Source of the DNA: a bacterium
GTDB taxonomy: Bacteria > Planctomycetota > UBA11346
Length of the DNA: 24,377 nucleotides
NCBI GenBank assembly: GCA_020049615.1
Contig: JAIFKN010000279.1
Coordinates: 1-24,377 of the forward strand
Reading direction: 5' to 3'
How positions within the stretch are numbered: the stretch's first letter is position 1; every line of letters starts with the position of its first letter. Shown here piece after piece: positions 15,735 to 24,377 of the stretch. The translations under genes were made by a program, and so were the position numbers. Below the pieces are notes generated by a model, which had not been told where the DNA came from, ran no database searches, and saw only the letters and a list, made by a program, of their open reading frames with translations.

Positions 15735-16265
15735 ATGCCCCGCGCCTGGCGCCTGCTCTCCTCGGAATCCGTGGTCGCCTCGCCGTGGTTCAGCCTGCAC
15801 CGCGAGCGGCTGGAGACCGGACGCGGCCACGTCCTCGATCCGTTCTGGCGCATCGACGCGCCGTCGTGGGTCTGCGTGGTGGCGATCACCCCTGACGACC
15901 AGGTCGTGCTGGTCGAGCAGTACCGCCGCGGCTGCGACCGCATCGCGCGCGAGTTGCCGGCCGGCAACCTCGAGGCGGGCGAGGATCCCGCCGCCTGCGC
16001 CGTGCGCGAACTGGCCGAGGAGACCGGCTACCGCGCCATCGGCGCGCCGGAGCCGCTCGGCGTGCTCTACGCCGAGCCGGCACGCTCGAGTGCGCGGGCG
16101 CACGGCTTCCGCTGCCGCGTCGAGGCCATCCCCGGCCGCGATGCGCAGGAGGCGAGCGAGGACATCGCCACCGTGCTGGTGCCGCGCGCGGCGCTGCTGG
16201 CCGACCCGGCGGCCTGCGGCATGGTCCACGCCGTGCACCACGCCTTCCTCGCCAAGGCCTGTTGA
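15735..16265 (+). CDS. Nudix hydrolase, ADP-ribose pyrophosphatase type
   Basis: 176 residues with a perfect Nudix box GX5EX7REUXEEXGU at residues 77-99 (G77, E83, R91, E92, E95, E96, G98). It is preceded by [20 protein letters not shown], the strand and loop typical of ADP-sugar pyrophosphatases, which split ADP-ribose or similar nucleotide sugars into AMP and a sugar phosphate using Mg2+. The N-terminus ([20 protein letters not shown]) also fits that subfamily. ATG 15735 directly follows the stop of the transposase fragment. Substrate is inferred from the subfamily pattern only. Confidence 0.87.
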   Translation: MPRAWRLLSSESVVASPWFSLHRERLETGRGHVLDPFWRIDAPSWVCVVAITPDDQVVLVEQYRRGCDRIARELPAGNLEAGEDPAACAVRELAEETGYRAIGAPEPLGVLYAEPARSSARAHGFRCRVEAIPGRDAQEASEDIATVLVPRAALLADPAACGMVHAVHHAFLAKAC

Positions 16266-16297
16266 GACATAGGGTTCCGCGGGGACTAGAAATGGGC

Positions 16298-16327
16298 TTG
16301 CGGCCTCGTGCTGTTCGATTATGTTCG
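16298..16327 (+). promoter_or_regulatory. Possible promoter and DeoR-type operator
   Basis: TTGCGG (16298-16303), a 16-base spacer and TATGTT (16320-16325) resemble a weak sigma-70 promoter in a locally AT-richer stretch. Overlapping it, TGTTCGATTATGTTCG (16312-16327) contains two TGTTCG units ten bases apart. TGTTCG followed by A/T-TA resembles the left half of the known GlpR (DeoR family) operator. The site is 11 bases before ATG 16338, as expected for self-regulation. Confidence 0.35.
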
Positions 16328-16337
16328 TTCTCACACG

Positions 16338-17084
16338 ATGCGACAGCTGGCCGAAGACCGCCTGGGACTGCTGCAGCGCCTGCTCACCAAGCAGGGCTCG
16401 GTCGCGGTGTCGGATCTGGCCAAGCGCTTCGACGTCTCGGAGATGACCATCCGGCGCGACCTCGAAAAGCTGTCGGCGGCCGGCGCCGTCGCCCGCGTGC
16501 ATGGTGGCGCAGTGGCGCAGGGCCGGCTGTCCTTCGCCGCCCGCCTCGAACGCGGCGGCAAGGCCAAGCACAGCGCGGCTGCCAAGCTGCTGCCGCTCAT
16601 CCCCGCCAGCGGCGCGATCTACCTCGACGGCTCGACCACGGTGTTCCAGCTCGTCGGTCTGCTTGGCGCGCGGCCGGGGCTGACCGCAGCGACCAACAAC
16701 CTCGACACCTTCCTCGCCCTCACCCGCGTGCCCGGCGTCGTGCCGGTGCTGGTCGGCGGGGCGCTCAACCGCGAGACCGACAACTTCGTCGGCGCGCTGG
16801 CGCGGCGCGTGCTCGACGGCCTCGCCTTCGACCTCGCCTGCTTCAGCGCCTTCGCCCTCGACCCGCAGGTCGGGCCGAGCGAACCGGCGAGCGAGGACGC
16901 CGAGCTGAAGGCGCACGTCTGCGGGCGTTCGCGCCGCGCCGCCCTGGCCGTCGACGCCGCCAAGCTCGGCAGCCGCGCCGCCGGCGCCTGGCAGCTGCCG
17001 GCCGAATCGATCCTCGCCACCGACCTCGCTCCCGGCGACCCCCGCCTGACCCCCTACCGTCCACGCTTCACGGAGATCATCTGA
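16338..17084 (+). CDS. DeoR-family transcriptional regulator
   Basis: About 248 residues from ATG 16338 (GTG 16308 would add ten residues upstream and overlap the putative promoter). The N-terminal winged helix has [20 protein letters not shown], the hallmark DeoR helix-turn-helix, followed by ARVHGGAV. The C-terminal sugar-phosphate sensor domain shows [12 protein letters not shown] (usual pattern 'D.GTT') and [12 protein letters not shown] (usual 'TNsl'), then [16 protein letters not shown]. DeoR proteins normally repress sugar-use genes until a phosphorylated sugar binds. Here the stop is one base before the start of the E2 gene, so it probably controls, or is transcribed with, the 2-oxoacid dehydrogenase operon, an unusual pairing. 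Confidence 0.86.
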   Translation: MRQLAEDRLGLLQRLLTKQGSVAVSDLAKRFDVSEMTIRRDLEKLSAAGAVARVHGGAVAQGRLSFAARLERGGKAKHSAAAKLLPLIPASGAIYLDGSTTVFQLVGLLGARPGLTAATNNLDTFLALTRVPGVVPVLVGGALNRETDNFVGALARRVLDGLAFDLACFSAFALDPQVGPSEPASEDAELKAHVCGRSRRAALAVDAAKLGSRAAGAWQLPAESILATDLAPGDPRLTPYRPRFTEII

Positions 17085-17342
17085 CATGGCCAGCATCGTC
17101 GTCCTGCCCAAGCAGGGCAATTCGGTCGAATCCTGCATCATCGTACGCTGGCTGAAGAACGTCGGCGACGCCTGCGAGGTCGAGACCGACAAGGCCACCG
17201 TCGAGGTGCCCGCCACTGCCAGCGGCACCTTGCTGGCGCAGGTCCGGAAGCAGGGCGAGGACGTGCCGGTGCAGACCCCGATCGCGGTGATCGGCAATGC
17301 CGGCGAGGATGTCGCTGCGCTGCTCGGTGCGCCCGTAGCGCC

Positions 17343-17430
17343 CGTAGCGCCGGCTTCAGCCGGCACGGACGGCGGGCTTCAGCCCGCCGCTGCTCCGGCC
17401 CCGATCAAGCCGACTGAAGTCGGCGCTACG
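17343..17430. repeat. Triple palindrome forming the first E2 linker
   Basis: The outer arms, beginning at 17343 (CGTAGCGCCGGCTTCAG) and ending at 17430 (CTGAAGTCGGCGCTACG), are inverted repeats with two mismatches over 22 bases. Between them lies GGCGGGCTTCAGCCCGCC (17371-17388). A decayed copy (GCCGGCTCCAGCCCGC) follows from about 17434. All belong to the GGCTTCAGCC family. They encode the [13 protein letters not shown]...IKPTEVGATD linker between the lipoyl and subunit-binding domains. Confidence 0.9.
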
Positions 17431-17646
17431 GACGCCGGCTCCAGCCCGCGCGCCCGCGAGGCCGCCGCCGCCAAGGGCGTCGACATCAGCGCCATCGCCG
17501 GCAGCGGGCCCAACGGCCTGGTCATCGAGCGCGACATCGCCAACGCCCCGCGCATGACCCCGGCCGCCCGCGCCGCCGGCGGCGCCATCCCCGCGAGCGG
17601 CACCGGTCTGGCCGGCACCATCACCGCGGCGGACCGTGCTGCGTCG

Positions 17647-17706
17647 CCAGCGGCCAGCGTCCAGCGGCCAGCGGCCAGCGGCCAGCAACCAGCAGCCAGC
17701 GGCCAG
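17647..17706. repeat. CCAGCGGCCAGC repeat run forming the second E2 linker
   Basis: Near-tandem units of CCAGCGGCCAGCG and CCAGCAACCAGC, the same family as 10424-10510, 22434-22488 and 24288-24312. In frame they encode SVQRPAASGQQPAASGQ, the linker just before the acyltransferase domain. Confidence 0.88.
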
Positions 17707-18360
17707 ACCACCGACCTCCCGGTCAAATCCATCCGCAAGGTCATCGCCGAGCGCATGCGCCAGTCGATCTCGACCACCGCGCAACTGACCCTGAACACCA
17801 CGGCGAAGGCCACGGCGATGAACGCCCTGCGCGCGCGCTACAAGGCGGCCGGCGAATCGGTCGGCCTGGCGGCGCCCTCGGTCAACGACCTCATCCTCTT
17901 CGCCGTGTCGCGCACGCTGCCGAAGTTCCCGGCGGTCAACGCGCACTTCCTCGGCGACAAGATCCGCCAGTTCAGCGACATCCACCTTGGCGTCGCGGTC
18001 GACACCGAGCGCGGCCTGATGGTGCCGGTGGTCAATGAAGGCCCTGGCCAAGGTCTGCCAGGAGGGCGCGGTGAAGCCCGAACAGCTGGCCGGCAGCACC
18101 TTCACCGTCACCAACCTCGGCGCCCTGGGCATCGAGCATTTCACCCCGGTGCTGAACGTGCCGGAGGTCGCCATCCTCGGCGTCGGCGGCATCGTCCTGC
18201 GCCCGTACGAAGGACCGAAGGGCGTCGAGTTCATCCCCTCGATCGCGCTCTCGCTCACCATCGACCACCAGGGCCTCGACGGCGCCCCGGCCGCCCGTTT
18301 CCTCCAGGCGCTGGTCAAGGCCATCGAAGCCATCGACCTGGTGGTGGCAGCATGACGTTC

Positions 18361-18462
18361 TTTGCCACAGAGGCACAGAGAAGCACAGAGGGCCACAGAG
18401 ACGGCCAGCTGGGGCTTCGACTCTGTGGCCCTCCGTGGAACTCCGTGTCTCTGTGGCAGAAA
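18361..18462. repeat. CACAGAG inverted repeat between E2 and E3 genes
   Basis: The left arm (18361-18402) is built of GCCACAGAGGCACAGAG-like units; the right arm (18421-18462) is its imperfect reverse complement (CTCTGTGGCCCTCCGTGG and so on). It starts six bases after the E2 stop and ends about ten bases before the E3 start, so it fills the whole spacer. A second copy precedes the E1 gene (19837-19960). Confidence 0.93.
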
Positions 18463-18472
18463 GCCCTCATCT

Positions 18473-19831
18473 ATGCCTGATATCTACGACCTGATCGTCA
18501 TCGGTGCCGGCCCCGCCGGCTACGTCGCCGCCGAGCGCGCCGGCGAAGCCAAGCTCAAGACCCTGCTGATCGAGCGCGAGGAGCACCTCGGCGGCGTGTG
18601 CCTGAACTGGGGCTGCATCCCGACCAAGACCTGGCTGGCGTGCTCGAAGCTCTACTACCAGGCGACGCACGGCGCGGCCTTCGGCGTCTCGGCCCAGAAC
18701 GTCGCCCTCGACTTCGCCAAGGTGCAGGAGCGCAAGGCCAAGGTGCAGGGCCAGCTGCGCCAGGGCATCAAGGGCCTGATGCGCAAGTTCGGCGTCACCG
18801 TGGTGAGCGGCGGCGCCAAGCTGGTCGCCGCCGGCAAGGTCCAGGTCGGCGAGACGGTGTATGAGGCGAAGAACGTCCTCATCGCCAGCGGCAGCCGGCC
18901 GGCCAAGCCGCCGATCCCCGGCCTCGACGGGCCGAACGTGGTCGACTCGTCCGGCATCCTCGCGCTGACCTCCCTGCCGAAGAAGCTGGCGGTGATCGGC
19001 GGCGGCGTCATCGGCGTCGAGTTCGCCTGCTTCTTCGCCCAGGCCGGCGTCGCGGTCGAGGTGATCGAGCTGATGCCTGAGATCGGCGGCGCCATCGATC
19101 CCGACTGCGCGCGCATCCTGCGCGAGGAGCTGAGCGCCAAGGGCGTCACCTTCCGCCTCGGCTACAAGGTGCAGAAGGTCGACGCGGCCGGCGTGCACGC
19201 GGTCGACGGCGGCGGCAACGCCGTGCACATCCCCGCCGACCTCGTGCTGTGCTCGGTCGGGCGCACGCCCAACACCGAGAACCTCGGGCTGGAAGCCGTC
19301 GGCGTCGACCTCGACCGCCGCCTCATCCGCGTCGACGAGCAGGGCCGCACCAACATCCCCGGAGTGTGGGCGGCGGGCGACTGCTGCTCGCGCATCATGC
19401 TGGCCCACGTCGCCAGCCGGCAGGCCGAAGTAGTGGTCAACAACCTCGCCGGGCGCAAGGACCGCATGCGTTGGAAGGCGGTGCCGGGCGTGGTCTACAG
19501 CAGCCCGGAGATCGCCGGTGTGGGACTCACCGAAGCCGCAGCCAAGGCCGAGGGCGTGCCGGTAACGGTGGCCAAGTGGCCGCTGCAGGCCAACGGCCGC
19601 TTCATCGCCGAGAACGACGGCAAGGGCCTGGTGAAGGTGCTCTTCCACGCCACCGACCGCCGCGTCCTGGGCGTGCACATCGCCGGCGGCGCGGCCGGCG
19701 AGATGATCGCCGGCGCCGCCATCGCCATCGAGTCCGAACTGCGCATCGACGAGCTGGCTGAGGTCATCTGGCCGCATCCGACGGTCGGTGAAGCGCACAA
19801 AGACGCGATATACCCCCTCCTTCATCACTGA
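18473..19831 (+). CDS. lpdA: Dihydrolipoamide dehydrogenase (E3)
   Basis: 452 residues, full length for the family. E3 reoxidises the dihydrolipoyl arm of E2 and passes electrons through FAD to NAD+. Motifs: DLIVIGAGPAGYVAAERAGE (FAD), GGVCLNWGCIPTK with redox Cys43 and Cys48, LAVIGGGVIGVEFACFF (NAD+), TNIPGVWAAGD (second FAD contact), and near the C-terminus HPTVGEAHKDAIY with the active-site His-Glu pair. Start ATG 18473: upstream in-frame sequence is only repeat (18361-18462), which has no stop and would falsely lengthen the protein. It is intact, unlike its E1 and E2 neighbours. Confidence 0.96.
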   Translation: MPDIYDLIVIGAGPAGYVAAERAGEAKLKTLLIEREEHLGGVCLNWGCIPTKTWLACSKLYYQATHGAAFGVSAQNVALDFAKVQERKAKVQGQLRQGIKGLMRKFGVTVVSGGAKLVAAGKVQVGETVYEAKNVLIASGSRPAKPPIPGLDGPNVVDSSGILALTSLPKKLAVIGGGVIGVEFACFFAQAGVAVEVIELMPEIGGAIDPDCARILREELSAKGVTFRLGYKVQKVDAAGVHAVDGGGNAVHIPADLVLCSVGRTPNTENLGLEAVGVDLDRRLIRVDEQGRTNIPGVWAAGDCCSRIMLAHVASRQAEVVVNNLAGRKDRMRWKAVPGVVYSSPEIAGVGLTEAAAKAEGVPVTVAKWPLQANGRFIAENDGKGLVKVLFHATDRRVLGVHIAGGAAGEMIAGAAIAIESELRIDELAEVIWPHPTVGEAHKDAIYPLLHH

Positions 19832-19836
19832 TGCCT

Positions 19837-19960
19837 CTTTCGCCACAGAGACACGGAGATCCACAGAGGGCCACGGAGACGAACATGGAAGCCGGGCAGG
19901 ACTGACCTGACCCTCTCCTCTGTGGCCCTCCGTGGATCTCTGTGCCTCTGTGGCCAAAAA
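19837..19960. repeat. CACAGAG inverted repeat between E3 and E1 genes
   Basis: The left arm (19837-19880) carries CGCCACAGAGACACGGAG and CCACAGAGGGCCACGGAGAC; the right arm (19917-19960) is its imperfect reverse complement. It is the same family as 18361-18462 and lies in the equivalent place, between the stop of lpdA and the start of the E1 gene. The 36-base loop differs from that of the first copy. Confidence 0.93.
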
Positions 19961-19984
19961 CCCTCACATAATCCGGAACATCCC

Positions 19985-22431
<2,447 letters not shown>

Positions 22432-22433
22432 GT

Positions 22434-22488
22434 GCTGGCGACTGGTCGCTGGCCGCTGGTCGCTGGTCGCTGGCCGCTGGACTGGCGC
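22434..22488. repeat. GCTGGCCGCTGGTCGC repeat run between E1 and CNBD genes
   Basis: Tandem-like units of GGTCGCTGGCCGCT, the reverse orientation of the CCAGCGGCCAGCGACC family at 10424-10510, 17647-17706 and 24288-24312. It starts three bases after the E1 stop and is non-coding as annotated here. Confidence 0.88.
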
Positions 22489-22516
22489 CAGGGGGTGGAA
22501 TGCCATATGATCGGGC

Positions 22517-22954
22517 ATGGTCCCCACGCCCGACCTGCTCCGCCGCTACAGCCTGTTCGGCGGCCTCATCGACAGCCAGCTGCAGGCCCTGGTCGCGCGC
22601 GTCTGCGTGACCGAGGTCGCGGCCGGCGCCGTGATCATGCGCGAGGGCGAGAAGGGTGACCGGCTCTACTGCCTGGTCAGCGGCGAGGTCGAAGTCCGGC
22701 GCGGCGACCGCGTCCTCGTCCGCCTGGGCGCCGGCGAGACGATCGGCGAGATGGAGTTGATCGACATGAACCCGCGTTCGGCCACCGTCGTGGCGCTGAC
22801 CCCCTGCTCGCTCGTCGCGCTGGCGCGGCGCGACATCCTCGCGCTGCAGCGCGAGGACCTGCCGGCCTTCACCCTGGTGATCATGAACCTCGCCCGCGAC
22901 CTCAGCCGCCGCCTGCGCCAGATGGACGCGGCGGCGGCCGGGAGCACGCCATGA
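22517..22954 (+). CDS. Stand-alone cyclic nucleotide-binding domain protein
   Basis: 145 residues, almost entirely one CRP-like cNMP-binding domain: LLRRYSLFGGLIDSQLQALV, then VIMREGEKGDRLYCLVSGEV, and the phosphate-binding cassette GEMELIDMNPRSATVVAL with G77, E78 and R87-S88-A89, the residues that hold the cyclic phosphate. A C-terminal helix follows (VIMNLARDLSRRLRQMDAAA), but there is no DNA-binding domain or enzyme. It probably acts as a sensing subunit for a partner. The next gene overlaps by 4 bases (ATGA) and encodes a second, divergent domain of the same fold, the obvious partner. ATG 22517 is preceded by a GGTGGAA-like stretch some distance upstream. Confidence 0.85.
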   Translation: MVPTPDLLRRYSLFGGLIDSQLQALVARVCVTEVAAGAVIMREGEKGDRLYCLVSGEVEVRRGDRVLVRLGAGETIGEMELIDMNPRSATVVALTPCSLVALARRDILALQREDLPAFTLVIMNLARDLSRRLRQMDAAAAGSTP

Positions 22955-23421
22955 GCCAGTTCCCGATCCCGCGCGACCGTCGCTTCGCCGCCGGCCAGGT
23001 GATCATGTGCGAGGACGACGACGCGGCGAACATGTACATCATCAAGCGCGGCAAGGTGCGCGTGCTCAAGCGCAGCCGGCGCGGCGATGTGCTGCTCGGC
23101 GACCTCGGCCCCGGCAACCTCTTCGGCGAGATGTCGCTGGTCATCGCCATGGAGGACACTTCGTGCATCGAGCTGCCCTACCAGCTGATCGAGGACTCGG
23201 TCGAGCGCTCGGCGCCTTGGGTGGTCGCCATCCTGCGCATCCTGGTACTGCGCCTGCGCGCCGCCGACACCGCCCTGGCCAGCAACCGTGCGCCCAAGGA
23301 TTCCGGCGACATCCCGATCGACGCGGTGACCGAGCGGCATATGCGCAAGATCGTGCGCCAGCTCGAGGAGACTTCGGCGCTGGAATGGGAACGTCTCGCC
23401 GCCGGCCGCCCGCCCCGCTGA
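22951..23421 (+). CDS. Degenerate cyclic nucleotide-binding domain protein
   Basis: 156 residues starting at an ATGA overlap with the preceding gene. The CNBD fold is visible: FAAGQVIMCEDDDAANMYII, then KRGKVRVLKRSRRGDVLLGD, and FGEMSLVIAMEDTSCIELP. In the phosphate-binding cassette Gly59 and Glu60 are kept, but the position of the essential Arg is Asp69 (EDTS in place of PRSA), so canonical cAMP or cGMP binding is unlikely. A helical tail follows (VVAILRILVLRLRAADTAL, then HMRKIVRQLEETSALEWE) that could mediate dimer formation. It has no helix-turn-helix or enzyme domain. Likely a structural or signalling partner of the upstream CNBD protein. Confidence 0.82.
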   Translation: MSQFPIPRDRRFAAGQVIMCEDDDAANMYIIKRGKVRVLKRSRRGDVLLGDLGPGNLFGEMSLVIAMEDTSCIELPYQLIEDSVERSAPWVVAILRILVLRLRAADTALASNRAPKDSGDIPIDAVTERHMRKIVRQLEETSALEWERLAAGRPPR

Positions 23422-23459
23422 ACGTACGGCCAGAAGGCCAGCGCCAGCCGCGCTGAACG

Positions 23460-24377
23460 TCAGCGTCCGCCGACGAACAGCGAGGCGAACAGCCGATGGA
23501 GCAGTCCGCGCGGCGCCGGCGGGTCCAGCGTCGCCGCGAGCAGTCCGGCGCGATCGGTGCCGGCGAGCCGGCGCAGCGCCGCGTCCTCGTCGGCCCAGCC
23601 GCCAGCTGCACGCAGGTCGGCGAGGCCGCCACGTGTCCGCGTCCAGCGCATGGCCAGGACCTGGGCGATGAGGTAGGCGTGATGCGAGGTGGCCGGATCG
23701 CGGAAAGCGGCCGAATTCCACAGCGCGGCGGGATCGGTCCGGCGCCACAACGCCAGGCAGTCGGCGAAGTCATACTCGTCGGTGAACGGATCGCGCCGAT
23801 TGCCCATCCACGTCTCGACCTCGCAGGCGATGCCCTCCTGCAGCCACAGGGGGATGCCGTCGGTGGACAGCACGGCGTGGACCAGTTCGTGGGCGAAGGC
23901 GGCGTCGAGCGCGTCCCAATCGCGCACGGGGATGGCGAGGTGGCCGACCGGCCAGCTGCGCCAGCAGCCGCCGTCGATGATGCTGTGCTCCGGCGGATCG
24001 TCGGGGCGGGCGAACAGGCCGTGGTAGGCGAGCTGCGCCTCCTCGTCGGGCAGCAGCACGGCGGCGATGGGCTCGCGACCGGGGTCGAGGCCCATCTGGT
24101 CCAGGCGGGTGAGCGCGTGGTGGGCGTGCTGCGTCAGCTCGGCGTGTTCCGATGCATCTGCGCGCGTCGCCCAGAGGAAGCGTCCATCGCCGGTGACGCG
24201 CCAGCCCGCGCCAAGCGATTCGCAGAGGGCGGTGAGGAATTCGAAGGCGGTAGGGAGGGCTTTGGCCACGGAGCCGTAGCGTGACGAGCCAGCGGCCAGC
24301 GGCCAGCGGCCGTTGGGCAGCAGCCTGGGACCGACGAGCTCCAGCTCGTCGGCGGGGCATTGGTCGCAGATCACCAT
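23460..24377 (-). CDS. Gluzincin-like metallopeptidase (HEXXH), start uncertain
   Basis: The zinc motif AFAHELVHAVL (H163, E164, H167 counted from ATG 24375-24377), followed 14 residues later by Glu181 in WLQEGIA, matches the peptidase MA-like HEXXH...E layout. No signal peptide or membrane helix is seen. The frame begins at the very edge of the window, so it may extend further. The first 35 residues (PADELELVGPR, then GRWPLAAGS) are translations of two repeat families (24288-24359), so the natural start may instead be GTG 24267-24269 (VAKALPTAFEFLTAL). It converges on the CNBD pair with 38 bases between stops. Substrate unknown; similar domains often act on cell-envelope or surface proteins. 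Confidence 0.7.
   Translation of the reverse strand: MVICDQCPADELELVGPRLLPNGRWPLAAGSSRYGSVAKALPTAFEFLTALCESLGAGWRVTGDGRFLWATRADASEHAELTQHAHHALTRLDQMGLDPGREPIAAVLLPDEEAQLAYHGLFARPDDPPEHSIIDGGCWRSWPVGHLAIPVRDWDALDAAFAHELVHAVLSTDGIPLWLQEGIACEVETWMGNRRDPFTDEYDFADCLALWRRTDPAALWNSAAFRDPATSHHAYLIAQVLAMRWTRTRGGLADLRAAGGWADEDAALRRLAGTDRAGLLAATLDPPAPRGLLHRLFASLFVGGR
24288..24312. repeat. CCAGCGGCCAGC repeat run
   Basis: Three units of CCAGCGG in tandem, the same family as 10424-10510 and 17647-17706. On the minus strand it lies in the open frame of the metallopeptidase and reads GRWPLAAG, probably upstream of the true start. Confidence 0.8.
24325..24359. repeat. Palindromic repeat, copy 2 (35 bp identical to 8394-8428)
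   Basis: CCGACGAGCT (24331-24340), CC, AGCTCGTCGG (24343-24352), within a 35-base stretch identical to the copy 16 kb away. It overlaps the 5' end of the metallopeptidase frame and would encode PADELELVGPR there. Confidence 0.92.

Larger units (their letters stand above)
17086..18355 (+). pseudogene. 2-oxoacid dehydrogenase E2 (dihydrolipoyl acyltransferase), frameshifted
   Basis: E2 core of a pyruvate dehydrogenase-type complex. Domains: lipoyl domain (residues 1-75; lipoyl Lys36 in [10 protein letters not shown]), a repeat-derived Ala/Pro linker, a peripheral-subunit-binding domain (SSPRAREAAAAKGVD...GSGPNGLVIERDIANA), a shorter second binding-domain-like stretch (MTPAARAAGG...GLAGTITAAD), a second repeat-derived linker, and the acyltransferase domain from about KSIRKVIAERMRQS. 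Near 18034, after GLMVPVV, the frame changes to [18 protein letters not shown] and runs to 18355, including [15 protein letters not shown] with the catalytic His and Asp. About 13 residues are missing there. The lipoyl domain also lacks about seven residues between VGDA and CEVETDK, in frame. CGGAG upstream serves as ribosome-binding site. Confidence 0.87.

Noticed and set aside
15252..16265. Complete insertion sequence carrying the Nudix gene as passenger
   Set aside because: No terminal inverted repeats or target duplication were seen around the transposase fragment, and the DDE domain is missing.
13758..17366. 1200-codon open frame on the minus strand
   Set aside because: Only its last part (13758 to about 14492) is real, as the second half of sthA. 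The rest is antisense to the Nudix, DeoR and E2 genes.
18467..19957. Long minus-strand open frame opposite lpdA
   Set aside because: Asp/Ala/His-rich low-complexity antisense translation; lpdA on the plus strand has all catalytic motifs.

Overview
The window is GC-rich bacterial chromosome, densely coded on both strands, with no gap over about 260 bases. No 16S or other marker gene is present, so the organism is inferred. Prepilin-like genes with very large extracellular parts, an ECF sigma/FecR-like pair, a fused alpha-beta E1 of a 2-oxoacid dehydrogenase and many short palindromic repeats suggest an environmental member of the Planctomycetota or the wider PVC group (low confidence).

Region 1 (1-8391, +): four translationally coupled genes, every junction a 4-base stop/start overlap. 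They encode type II secretion-like pseudopilins: a GspG-like protein (5' end outside the window), a GspH-like protein with a LamG-like insertion, a giant 1810-residue GspK-like protein and a GspJ-like protein. Base composition here is visibly less GC-rich than downstream. Region 2 (8392-11167, +): a repeat-filled spacer, then an ECF sigma factor, a membrane FecR-like anti-sigma factor and a lipoprotein with an RsiV-like DUF3298 domain, again with 4-base overlaps: probably an envelope-sensing unit. Region 3 (11168-15118, -): a Gfo/Idh/MocA oxidoreductase preceded by a 28-residue small ORF, thymidylate synthase, a small membrane protein, and soluble transhydrogenase sthA, which is interrupted by a deletion and frameshift. 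Region 4 (15252-22431, +): a truncated IS transposase fragment, a Nudix hydrolase, a DeoR-type regulator, and a 2-oxoacid dehydrogenase operon in the order E2, E3 (lpdA), fused E1. E2 and E1 both carry frame lesions. Region 5 (22517-24377): two overlapping stand-alone cyclic-nucleotide-binding-domain proteins (+) and a convergent HEXXH metallopeptidase-like gene (-).

The most unusual property is a set of at least five families of short, GC-rich palindromic or tandem repeats. They lie between genes and also inside reading frames. They supply prepilin leader peptides, the spacer after a lipoprotein lipobox, and both flexible linkers of the dehydrogenase E2. Most have no stop codons in most frames, so they can enter tolerant coding positions and can also mislead start-site calls.

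A second theme is four lesions at conserved sites in sthA, E2 (two) and E1 within 7.5 kb. Either the assembly has small deletions here or the locus is decaying; raw reads would decide.
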